Assembly (NCBI RefSeq): GCF_033705735.1
Contig: NZ_CP131131.1
Span: 1,736,001 to 1,800,000, forward strand
DNA: 64,000 bases
Origin: Shinella zoogloeoides
Lineage (GTDB): Bacteria; Pseudomonadota; Alphaproteobacteria; Rhizobiales; Rhizobiaceae
Direction: 5' to 3'
In this document: positions 32,092 to 39,624 of the stretch, in pieces
Numbering within the stretch: the stretch's first letter is position 1
Layout: the number at the start of each line of letters is the position of its first letter
Notes under the pieces: generated by a model
What the model was told of the DNA's origin: nothing
Database searches by the model: none
What the model saw: the letters and a program-made list of their open reading frames with translations, nothing else
Program-made: the position numbers and the translations under genes

Positions 32092-33605
32092 GCGGCCTCC
32101 CCTTCTGCACTTTCCTCGCCCGTGGCGAGCGCCATGATGCGCTCCTCCGTCAGGCCCTCGCGGGCGAGCGGCACGGAGGCGCGCCCGTCGCGCATGACGA
32201 CCACACGGTCGCAAACGCCCATGATTTCCGGCAGCTCGGAGGAGATCATCACCACGGCCATGCCGTTGGCGACCAGCTGGCCGATGATGCCGTGGATTTC
32301 CGCCTTGGCGCCGACATCGACGCCGCGCGTCGGCTCGTCGAGGATCAGCACCTTCGGATCGGTGGCGAGCCAGCGGCTGATCACCGCCTTCTGCTGGTTG
32401 CCGCCGGAGAGCAGGCCGATGCGCCGCTCGCCATCCGGCGGGACGATGGAGAACTTGCGCACATAGGTGCCGGCAAGCTCGCGCTCGGCGCCGCGCCGCA
32501 CGCGGCCGAAACGGTTGGCGAGCCGGCGCAGCACCGGCAGGCTGATATTCTCGCGCACGGTCATGGCGGGCATGATGCCGTCGCCCTTGCGGTCCTCGGG
32601 CACATAGGCGATGCCGGCGCGGGCGGCCGCCGCGGGCGAGCCGATCGTCACCGGCGCGCCGTCGATCTCGACCGTGCCAACCGTCAGCGGCGCAAGGCCG
32701 AAGATGGCGCGGGCGACCTCCGTGCGGCCGGCGCCGACGAGGCCGGTGAGGCCGAGAATCTCGCCGGCGCGCACGTCGAAGCTGATGGCGTGGAAGCGCT
32801 CGCCGTCTCCGATGCCGCGCACCCGGAGCACTTCCCTGCCGATGGTGGACGGGGTCTTCGGGAAGACGTTGCTCACCTCGCGGCCGACCATGAGGCGGAT
32901 CATCTCGCCGGCGGTGATGCCGCTGGCGGCACGGGTCTCGATCATCGCGCCGTCGCGCAGCACCGTCACCTCGTCGGCGATATCAAGCACCTCCTTGAGG
33001 CGGTGGCTGATATAGATGATGGCGATGCCCGCATCGCGCATCTTGCGCAGGATGCGGAAGAGCGCGGCGGTCTCGTGCTCGCTGAGGCTGGAGGTCGGCT
33101 CGTCGAGCACGATGATGCGCGGCTCGGCGGCATAGGCTTTCGCGATCTCCACGAGCTGCTGCTGGCTGATCGACAGGTCGCCGAGGCGCTGCTGCGGATC
33201 GATGGCGGCGCCGAGTTCCGCGAGGATGGCGGCGGCGCGGCGCACCATGCCGCCGCGGTCGAAGAAGCCGAGCCGCTTCGGCATGCGGCCAAGGAAGATG
33301 TTCTCGGCGACCGTGAGGTCGGGAACGAGATTCAGTTCCTGGTGCACCATGCGGATGCCGAGCTTCTGGGCGTCGGCCGGGCGCTTCATGCGCACCTCCG
33401 TGCCGGCGACCTCGATTGTGCCGGTGGTCGGGGCGTAGGCGCCGCTGAGGATCTTCATCAGGGTCGACTTGCCGGCGCCGTTCTCGCCGACGATGGCATG
33501 CACCGTGCCGAAGCGGACGGCGAGGTCCACGTCGGACAGGGCCTTCACACCGGGAAAGACCTTGCCGATCCCCCTCATGTGCAGTGCGCTCGCGGCCGAA
33601 GGCAT
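32088..33605 (-). CDS. sugar ABC transporter ATP-binding protein (RbsA-like, two ATPase domains)
   Basis: A 505-residue double ATPase. The first domain has Walker A 'GENGAGKST', signature 'LSISQQQLVEIA' and Walker B 'VLDEPTSSL'. The second has the degenerate Walker A 'GLVGAGRTE' normal for the family, 'LSGGNQQKAV' and 'LDEPTRGVDVG'. It heads the four-gene transport operon, with the regulator-type operator 64 bp upstream of its ATG. Confidence 0.92.
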   Translation of the reverse strand: MPSAASALHMRGIGKVFPGVKALSDVDLAVRFGTVHAIVGENGAGKSTLMKILSGAYAPTTGTIEVAGTEVRMKRPADAQKLGIRMVHQELNLVPDLTVAENIFLGRMPKRLGFFDRGGMVRRAAAILAELGAAIDPQQRLGDLSISQQQLVEIAKAYAAEPRIIVLDEPTSSLSEHETAALFRILRKMRDAGIAIIYISHRLKEVLDIADEVTVLRDGAMIETRAASGITAGEMIRLMVGREVSNVFPKTPSTIGREVLRVRGIGDGERFHAISFDVRAGEILGLTGLVGAGRTEVARAIFGLAPLTVGTVEIDGAPVTIGSPAAAARAGIAYVPEDRKGDGIMPAMTVRENISLPVLRRLANRFGRVRRGAERELAGTYVRKFSIVPPDGERRIGLLSGGNQQKAVISRWLATDPKVLILDEPTRGVDVGAKAEIHGIIGQLVANGMAVVMISSELPEIMGVCDRVVVMRDGRASVPLAREGLTEERIMALATGEESAEGEAA

Positions 33606-33668
33606 TCCTCTCTCCCCTTGCCGGCGCGCATCGCTGTCGATGTCTCTCCCCTTACCGGCGTTGTCCTA

Positions 33669-33682
33669 TTACACTAATATAA
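33669..33682. promoter_or_regulatory. predicted GntR operator, copy 1 (transporter operon)
   Basis: TTACACTAATATAA, 64 bp upstream of the ATPase start. It is identical over 14 bases to the copy at 38652-38665 and the flanks also match (AYAGACC on the 3' side). The core is near-palindromic around CTAR. Confidence 0.7.
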
Positions 33683-33758
33683 CAGACCTCGCAAGCGTCG
33701 TTCCGCATATCCATGGAGCCATGGTTCGGGTCGAGCGCGCGGCAATCGCCGGGGCGGC

Positions 33759-34589
33759 TCAGAGGCGGTAGAAGCTCACGGCATTGCCGCCGAACACTCG
33801 GGCCATGCCATCCGCGTCGAGCAGGGGATCGAGAATGCCGCGGGCGGCGTTCAGGACTTCCGCATAGGAGGCGGCGAGCAGGCAGACCGGCCAGTCGCTG
33901 CCGAATATCAGCCTGTCGGCGCCGAAGACATCGAAGACATGCCGGACATAGGGCGTCAGATCGCCCGGCGCCCAGCCTTCATGATCGGCCTCGGTGACGA
34001 GCCCGGAAACCTTGCAACGAAGGCCCGGATGGGCGGCGATCCGGGCCATGTCCTCCGCCCAGCCCTCCAGCCTGCCGCTCGCCACCGGCGGCTTCGACAG
34101 ATGGTCGACGACTGCCCGCACGTCCGGCACGGCATCGAGCATGCGCAGGATCACAGGCAGATGGCGCGGAAAGGTGAGAATGTCGAAGGCGGCGCCCGCC
34201 GCGGCGAGATGGCGGATATTGTCGAGCACGGCCGGGCGCAGGACGTAGCTGTCGTCCGCATGGTCCTGCAGCATCGGCCGCAGCCCGACGAATTTCGGCC
34301 GGCGCATCAGCGCTTCGAGCTTGGCGGGAAAGGCGGCATCCTCGAAATCCAGCCAGCCGACGACGCCGGCGATGAAATCCGTTTCCGCCGCGAGCGAAAG
34401 CAGGAAATCGGTTTCCGCCTCCGTCTCAGCCGCCTGGACGACGACGGTGCGGTCGACGCCGGCCCGCCGGAGAACGGGACTCAGGTCGTCGGCAAGATAG
34501 TCGCGCGCCAGCACCGGCATGTCCGGCGACATCCAGTGATAATCCCCGCGGCCGACCTGCCACAGGTGGTGATGCGCATCGACGATCAT
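33759..34589 (-). CDS. COG3618 amidohydrolase, probable L-fucono-1,5-lactonase
   Basis: A 276-residue amidohydrolase-2 family protein with N-terminal 'IVDAHHHLWQV' and C-terminal 'LIFGSDWPVCLLA' carrying the strand-8 Asp. COG3618 includes characterised L-fucono- and L-rhamnono-lactonases. With a sugar dehydrogenase, dehydratase and SDR nearby, hydrolysis of the aldonolactone is the likely step. The start at 34589 is chosen because the protein then begins at the family N-terminus. The open frame runs further upstream through the operator. It is divergent from the GntR gene. Confidence 0.82.
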   Translation of the reverse strand: MIVDAHHHLWQVGRGDYHWMSPDMPVLARDYLADDLSPVLRRAGVDRTVVVQAAETEAETDFLLSLAAETDFIAGVVGWLDFEDAAFPAKLEALMRRPKFVGLRPMLQDHADDSYVLRPAVLDNIRHLAAAGAAFDILTFPRHLPVILRMLDAVPDVRAVVDHLSKPPVASGRLEGWAEDMARIAAHPGLRCKVSGLVTEADHEGWAPGDLTPYVRHVFDVFGADRLIFGSDWPVCLLAASYAEVLNAARGILDPLLDADGMARVFGGNAVSFYRL

Positions 34590-34642
34590 CCGGCTTCCTC
34601 CCGTACCCGGTTGCATCGGGCATCCATATTGGCTTTTATGCG

Positions 34643-34656
34643 TAACACTAGTATTA
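34643..34656. promoter_or_regulatory. predicted GntR operator, copy 2 (lactonase/regulator divergent region)
   Basis: TAACACTAGTATTA around a central CTAG, 54 bp upstream of the lactonase start and 159 bp upstream of the regulator start. Nearly perfect dyad (TAACAC / GTATTA). It would allow control of both the lactonase gene and the regulator's own gene. Confidence 0.6.
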
Positions 34657-34814
34657 TACGGCCGGTATCCGCAATGCGGATCTCGCGCCGGCACGTCCGG
34701 GACAGGAATAAATCAGACCGCAGGGTACGTCCACCGGGCACTGACACCCATTCATTGACATCCTGTTATTCCAGGTGCTTTGGTTCAACAGGCTTTTATA
34801 AATTAACGGCGGCC

Positions 34815-35495
34815 ATGGACATCGACGCATCCAACCTCAACCGATCCCTTCCGCTGCGCGACCAGATCTATCATAAGGTCCGCGGCCTGATCGTCAGCGG
34901 CCAGATGAAGCCGGGCGAGGCGATCAACGAGATGGCCATCGCCCAGACGCTCGGCGTTTCCCGCACGCCGGTGCGCGAAGCCGTCAAGCGCATCAGCGAC
35001 GAGGGCCTCGTCAACGTCTTCGCCCAGACGGGCACCTTCGTCGCGCGCATCAGCATCCGCGACATCGAGGAGGCCTATGTCATCCGCAACGCGCTGGAAA
35101 TGGAAAGCGCGCGGCGGGCCGCCGAAAAGCTGACGCAGGCGCAGGCCGAGGCGCTGGAAGACAATATCGCGGCGCATCGCACGGCGATCGCCCGCGGCCG
35201 CTACAGCGACGCCATCCAGCTCGATGACGCTTTCCACCGCACCATCGCCGAGGTGAACGGTTTCCACATGCTCTGGCGGGCGGTCGACATATCCAAGGCG
35301 CAGATGGACCGCGGCCGCTATCTCGCCATTCCCAAGCCGGGCTATGGCGAGCAGACGATCCAGCAGCACCAGGCGATCCTCAAGGCGCTGCAGCGCCACG
35401 ACAGCGAGGCGGCGGCCAATGCCATGCGCGAGCACCTCAACACCTCGCTCCGCAACACGCTGGAAGTCGCCGTCGCCAACAATGCCTTCGGCTGA
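34815..35495 (+). CDS. GntR-family regulator (FadR subfamily, FCD domain)
   Basis: A 226-residue regulator with an N-terminal winged helix ('LRDQIYHKVRGLIVSGQMKPGEAI', 'LGVSRTPVREAVKRISDEGLV') and a C-terminal all-helical FCD domain with likely metal/ligand residues in 'DDAFHRTIAEVNG', 'QHQAIL' and 'MREHLNTSL'. It probably represses the surrounding sugar genes through the four near-palindromic sites and releases on binding a pathway acid. The start at 34815 fits the family length. A longer frame upstream lacks homology. It precedes the mutarotase gene by 29 bp and they may be co-transcribed. Confidence 0.9.
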   Translation: MDIDASNLNRSLPLRDQIYHKVRGLIVSGQMKPGEAINEMAIAQTLGVSRTPVREAVKRISDEGLVNVFAQTGTFVARISIRDIEEAYVIRNALEMESARRAAEKLTQAQAEALEDNIAAHRTAIARGRYSDAIQLDDAFHRTIAEVNGFHMLWRAVDISKAQMDRGRYLAIPKPGYGEQTIQQHQAILKALQRHDSEAAANAMREHLNTSLRNTLEVAVANNAFG

Positions 35496-35524
35496 GCGAC
35501 CATCCCAATCCCACGGAGACTGAC

Positions 35525-35854
35525 ATGCAGCGAATGGGCCTTTGCATCGGGCTGAAACCCGAGGTGATCGACGAATACAAGGCGCTGCACGCGGCCGTCT
35601 GGCCGGATGTGCTCGCGGTCATCAGCGCGGCCAATATCCGCAATTATTCGATCTTCCTGCGCGAGCCGGAAAACCTGCTCTTCGCCTATTGGGAATATCA
35701 CGGCAGCGATTTTTCGGCCGACGCCGCCGAAATGGCCCGCTCGCCCGCCATGCAGAAATGGTGGGAGATCTGCGATCCGCTGCAGCAGCCGCTCGCCACC
35801 CGCAAGGACGGCGAATGGTGGGCGCAGATGGTGGAAGTCTTCCATCACGATTGA
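35525..35854 (+). CDS. RhaM-family sugar mutarotase (L-rhamnose/L-fucose mutarotase)
   Basis: A 109-residue protein of the L-rhamnose mutarotase family: 'LKPEVIDEYKALHAAVWPDVLAVI' contains the catalytic-type His, followed by 'NYSIFLREPENLLFAYWEY' and C-terminal 'EVFHHD'. It interconverts anomers of a 6-deoxyhexose so that the dehydrogenase gets the right form. Family members act on rhamnose, and the surrounding genes favour fucose, so the sugar is left open. Confidence 0.85.
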   Translation: MQRMGLCIGLKPEVIDEYKALHAAVWPDVLAVISAANIRNYSIFLREPENLLFAYWEYHGSDFSADAAEMARSPAMQKWWEICDPLQQPLATRKDGEWWAQMVEVFHHD

Positions 35855-35957
35855 CCGGTACGCCTGACCGGCGGCCACGCCGGCAGCACTTCCGAAACGC
35901 ATGGCAACCCATGCCTGCACGATGACGGCGCGGGCGCGCTTGACCGCGCGACTACTG

Positions 35958-35971
35958 TTATATTAGTATTC
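35958..35971. promoter_or_regulatory. predicted GntR operator, copy 3 (dehydratase gene)
   Basis: TTATATTAGTATTC. Read on the other strand it becomes GAATACTAATATAACAG, matching copy 1 (TTACACTAATATAACAG) at 14 of 17 positions. It is 54 bp upstream of the dehydratase start. Confidence 0.62.
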
Positions 35972-36024
35972 AAATATCACAACCTTCCGCGGAACGCCCC
36001 AGCGCGAACCCGCCCGAGCATGCC

Positions 36025-37536
36025 ATGGCCCGTTTCATCCAGCTTTCCGCCGCCGACAACATCGTCCTCGTGACCGATCCCTTCAATCCGGGCGACCTTG
36101 CGGGCGCGGTCGCCGCGACCGCCCGCATTCCGCGCGGCCACAAGATGGCGATGACGGCGATCGGCAAGGACCAGCCGATCGTCAAATACGGCCAGGTCAT
36201 CGGCTTTGCCCGCGAGCCCATCGCGCCAGGCGACTGGGTGCACGAGCACAATGTCTACATCCACACCTTCGAGCGGAACTACATGTTCGGCGAGGGGCTG
36301 AAGGAGACCAACGTGTTGCCGGCGGCGGAGCGCGCGACGTTCCTCGGCTATCGCCGCGCCGATGGAAAGGTCGGCACGCGCAATTACGTCGCCGTGTTGA
36401 CATCGGTAAACTGTTCGGCGAGCGCCGCCCGCTTCATCGCGGAGGAGATCAACAAGTCCGGCATCCTCAAGGACTATCCGAATGTCGACGGGGTCATCTC
36501 GCTGGTGCACGGCACGGGATGCGGCCTCGACGTCAACGGCGAGGCGCATGACCTGCTCAAGAAGACGCAATGGGGCTTTGCCACCAATCCCAATGTCGGC
36601 GGCGTGCTGATGGTCGGCCTCGGCTGCGAGGTCTTCCAGATTCCCCGCTGGATGAAGACCTATGGCGTCGAGGAGAATATCACTTTCCGCACCCTGACCA
36701 TCCAGGAGACGGGCGGCACGCGCAAGACGGTGGAAGCCGGCGTCCGGGCGATCCAGGAGATGCTGCCGGTGGTGAATGCCCACAAACGCACGCCCGCGCC
36801 TGCCTCCGAGCTGATGCTCGCCCTCCAGTGCGGCGGTTCCGACGGCTATTCGGGCATCACCGCCAATCCGGCGCTCGGCGCGGCCGTCGACCTCCTCGTC
36901 GAGCAGGGCGGCACGGCCATCCTGTCGGAGACGCCGGAAATCTACGGCGCCGAGCATCTTCTCACCCGCCGCGCCGAAAGCCGCGCCGTCGGCGAGAAGC
37001 TCGTCGAACGGATCCGCTGGTGGGAGGACTACACCGCCCGCCACAACATGGAGATGAACAACAACCCCTCCCCCGGCAACAAGCTCGGCGGCCTCACGAC
37101 GATCCTGGAAAAATCGCTCGGCGCGGCGGCGAAGGGCGGCTCGACGAACCTGCGCGCCGTCTTCGAATATGCCGACACGGTCGACGCGAAGGGCCTCGTC
37201 TTCATGGATACGCCCGGCTACGATCCGGTATCGGCGACCGGGCAGGTCGCGGGCGGCGCCAATATCCTCTGTTTCACCACCGGCCGGGGCTCCGCCTTCG
37301 GCTGCAAGCCGACGCCCTCCATCAAGCTCGCCTCCAATTCCTACATCTACGAGCAGATGCGGGAGGACATGGACATCGACTGCGGCGACGTCCTGAATGG
37401 CGTTTCGCTGGAGGAAAAGGGACGGCAGATCTTCGACCTCATCCTCCGGACCGCCTCCGGCGAACGCACGCGATCCGAAGAACTCGGCTATGGCGATCTC
37501 GAATTCGTGCCCTGGAACATCGGCGCGACGATGTAG
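36025..37536 (+). CDS. UxaA/altronate-dehydratase family, probable L-fuconate dehydratase
   Basis: A 503-residue iron-dependent sugar-acid dehydratase. The N-terminal SAF-like domain ('IPRGHKMAMTAIGKDQPIVKYGQVIG' region, ending at 'VHEHNV') is followed by the UxaA core with conserved Cys/His motifs 'HGTGCGLD', 'GLGCEV', 'LQCGGSDGYSGITANPALG' and 'NPSPGNKLGGLTT'. Both domains are fused in one chain as in most altronate dehydratases. The pathway role is dehydration of a 6-deoxy-aldonate to a 2-keto-3-deoxy acid, inferred from neighbours. The ribosome-binding site is weak. Confidence 0.85.
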   Translation: MARFIQLSAADNIVLVTDPFNPGDLAGAVAATARIPRGHKMAMTAIGKDQPIVKYGQVIGFAREPIAPGDWVHEHNVYIHTFERNYMFGEGLKETNVLPAAERATFLGYRRADGKVGTRNYVAVLTSVNCSASAARFIAEEINKSGILKDYPNVDGVISLVHGTGCGLDVNGEAHDLLKKTQWGFATNPNVGGVLMVGLGCEVFQIPRWMKTYGVEENITFRTLTIQETGGTRKTVEAGVRAIQEMLPVVNAHKRTPAPASELMLALQCGGSDGYSGITANPALGAAVDLLVEQGGTAILSETPEIYGAEHLLTRRAESRAVGEKLVERIRWWEDYTARHNMEMNNNPSPGNKLGGLTTILEKSLGAAAKGGSTNLRAVFEYADTVDAKGLVFMDTPGYDPVSATGQVAGGANILCFTTGRGSAFGCKPTPSIKLASNSYIYEQMREDMDIDCGDVLNGVSLEEKGRQIFDLILRTASGERTRSEELGYGDLEFVPWNIGATM

Positions 37537-37543
37537 GACCGGC

Positions 37544-37564
37544 GCGGCCCCGCGACGGGGCCGC
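37544..37564. terminator. bidirectional hairpin between convergent genes
   Basis: GCGGCCCCG-CGA-CGGGGCCGC, a perfect 9-bp stem with a 3-nt loop, in the 33-bp gap between the convergent dehydratase and aldo-keto reductase genes. Confidence 0.6.
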
Positions 37565-37569
37565 GGCCT

Positions 37570-38598
37570 TCAGGCGACAAGCCCTTCCCGCTCCAGCGTC
37601 TGCCAGAGCTCCGCCGGCACATCCTGCTCGAACCATTGCACGTTCTGCCGGACCTGCCCGGCATCGCGCGGGCCGATCAGCACCGCGGTCACGGCGGGAT
37701 GGCGCAGCGGATACTGGATGGCGGCGGCCGAAAGCGGCACGCCGAAGCGCGCGCAGGCCGCCGTCAGCGCGTCCACCCGCCGTGCGACCGCCTCGGGCAC
37801 ATCCTGATAATTGAACCTGCGGTGGCCGCCGGGGCCGGCGGCGAGGATGCCGGAATTGAACACGCCGCCGATCATGATGCCCATGCCCGCCTGCTGGGCC
37901 TTCTCCAGAAGGTCGAGCGCATTCTGCTCCAGAAGCGTATGGCGGCCGGCGAGCAGCGTGCAGTCGAGGGCGGTTTCGTTCATCGCATCGAGCACGATGG
38001 CCGCCTCGTTCACCCCGAGGCCGAAGCCGCCGATAAGTCCCGCCGCCTTCAGTTCCTCCAGCGCGCGGAAACCGCCGCCCTTCGTCAGCGCCGACCAATG
38101 CGCCGCCTGTGCGTCCCCGTGGGTGACGCTGCCGATGTCGTGCACGAAAAGGAGGTCGAGCCGTTCGAGGCCGGTGCGCTGGCCGCTGTCGTCGAAGCTG
38201 CGCATGATGGCGTCATAGGAATAGTCGAAGACCTCGCGGAACGGCAGGCCGTTGTGCCAGCCGGAATCGAGCGCGTTCTTCGGCGGCGCCGGCGGCAGGT
38301 CGCGTCCCGGCCGCTCGCGCGCCATCAGCCGGCCGACCTTCGTGCTGACCGTGAAGGAAACATCGGGACCCGCCTTCTCGCGCAGGAAATGGCCGAGCAG
38401 ATGCTCCGACCGGCCGAGGCCATACATCGGGGCGCTGTCGAAATAGCGGATGCCCGCCTGCCAGGCCGCTTCGAGAGCCTCCAGCGACGCCTGCGCAGAA
38501 ACCGGCGCGTAAAGCCCGCCCATCGCCGCCGTGCCCATGCCGAGGGCCGTCACCGTCAGTCCCGTGCGCCCGACCGTCCTCGTCTCGCTTGCCCGCAT
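37570..38598 (-). CDS. aldo-keto reductase, probable L-fucose/D-threo-aldose 1-dehydrogenase
   Basis: A 342-residue AKR with the catalytic tetrad in its usual order: Asp in 'YFDSAPMYG', Tyr in the same segment, Lys in 'VSTKVGR' and His in 'LLFVHDIG'. Size and internal segments resemble D-threo-aldose 1-dehydrogenase (L-fucose dehydrogenase) and pyridoxal dehydrogenase. Oxidation of L-fucose to its lactone is the first step of the inferred route. The start at 38598 has GGAGGAGATTTGC upstream. It is divergent from the SDR gene across operator copy 4. Confidence 0.83.
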   Translation of the reverse strand: MRASETRTVGRTGLTVTALGMGTAAMGGLYAPVSAQASLEALEAAWQAGIRYFDSAPMYGLGRSEHLLGHFLREKAGPDVSFTVSTKVGRLMARERPGRDLPPAPPKNALDSGWHNGLPFREVFDYSYDAIMRSFDDSGQRTGLERLDLLFVHDIGSVTHGDAQAAHWSALTKGGGFRALEELKAAGLIGGFGLGVNEAAIVLDAMNETALDCTLLAGRHTLLEQNALDLLEKAQQAGMGIMIGGVFNSGILAAGPGGHRRFNYQDVPEAVARRVDALTAACARFGVPLSAAAIQYPLRHPAVTAVLIGPRDAGQVRQNVQWFEQDVPAELWQTLEREGLVA

Positions 38599-38651
38599 GC
38601 AAATCTCCTCCTGCGGCGGCGCGAAAATCGCCGCCACCCTTGTTGCGATTG

Positions 38652-38665
38652 TTACACTAATATAA
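38652..38665. promoter_or_regulatory. predicted GntR operator, copy 4 (AKR/SDR divergent region)
   Basis: TTACACTAATATAA, identical to copy 1, placed 54 bp from the aldo-keto reductase start and 57 bp from the SDR start, so one site can serve both directions. Confidence 0.7.
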
Positions 38666-38721
38666 TAGACCGGATCAAGCGGCGCACCGCGCCGGAGGAG
38701 AGAATGCAACCGGAGGAAGCC

Positions 38722-39468
38722 ATGAACCAGATCGATCTTTCAGGCCAGCACGCAGTGGTGACGGGCGGGGCGCAGGGGCTCGGCTTCGCCATGGCCAAGC
38801 GCATCGTCGCCTCCGGCGCCACCGTCACGCTCTGGGATATCGACGAAAGCCTGCTGGCCTCGGCGCGCGAGACGCTCGGCGGCGCGGCAACGACCGCCGT
38901 CGTCGACATTTCCGACTGGGAACAGGTCGACGCGGCCCGGCGGCGGACCGAAGAGATTGCCGCTCCCGCCTCGCTGCTCGTCAATTCGGCGGGGATCGCC
39001 GGCGCTGCCGCGCCGCTCGACACCTACGACATCGCCATGTGGAAGAAGATCATCGACATCAACGTCAACGGCACCTTCTACGTCAACCGCGCCCTCGTGC
39101 CCGGCATGAAGGAGCGCAACTACGGCCGCATCGTCAACATCGCCTCCGTCGCCGGCAAGGAGGGCAACCCGAACGCGGCCGCCTATTCGGCCTCCAAGGC
39201 CGCGGTCATGGGGCTCACCAAGTCGCTCGGCAAGGAACTCGCCGGCTACGACATCGCCGTCAACTGCATCACTCCGGCGACCGCGCAGACGCGTATCCTC
39301 GAGCAGCTCACCCCGGAATTCATTGAATACATGCGCTCGCGCATCCCGCGCGGCCGCTTCCTCGAGGTCGACGAGGCTGCCTCCATGGTCGCCTGGCTGC
39401 TTTCCAAGGAAAACAGCTTCACCACCGCCGCGACCTTCGACCTTTCCGGCGGGCGAACCACCTACTGA
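38722..39468 (+). CDS. short-chain dehydrogenase, probable 2-keto-3-deoxy-L-fuconate dehydrogenase
   Basis: A 248-residue classical SDR: NAD(P)-binding 'VVTGGAQGLGFA', acidic residue in 'LWDIDES' favouring NAD, 'NSAGIAG', catalytic Ser in 'IVNIASVAG', Tyr and Lys in 'YSASKAA'. In the fucose route such an enzyme oxidises 2-keto-3-deoxyfuconate before cleavage. The cleaving enzyme is not in the window. The ATG at 38722 has CGGAGGAAG upstream. An in-frame ATG at 38704 is less likely. Confidence 0.83.
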   Translation: MNQIDLSGQHAVVTGGAQGLGFAMAKRIVASGATVTLWDIDESLLASARETLGGAATTAVVDISDWEQVDAARRRTEEIAAPASLLVNSAGIAGAAAPLDTYDIAMWKKIIDINVNGTFYVNRALVPGMKERNYGRIVNIASVAGKEGNPNAAAYSASKAAVMGLTKSLGKELAGYDIAVNCITPATAQTRILEQLTPEFIEYMRSRIPRGRFLEVDEAASMVAWLLSKENSFTTAATFDLSGGRTTY

Positions 39469-39497
39469 CCACCCGTTTCGGGCCCGAAATCGCAGGC

Positions 39498-39525
39498 TCC
39501 GGCGACGCACGCATGCGTCGCCGGA
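39498..39525. terminator. strong hairpin after the SDR gene
   Basis: TCCGGCGACGCA and TGCGTCGCCGGA form a perfect 12-bp stem with loop CGCA, 30 bp beyond the SDR stop codon. There is no T-run. Confidence 0.55.
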
Positions 39526-39624
39526 AGGCGGTACACACTCTTCTTTTGCGTTCCGCAAAATATGTCCGATATTTGCCACATCTGCGGATAACATGCGCCC
39601 GTTGCTGCAGCACGGGTCGCATTC

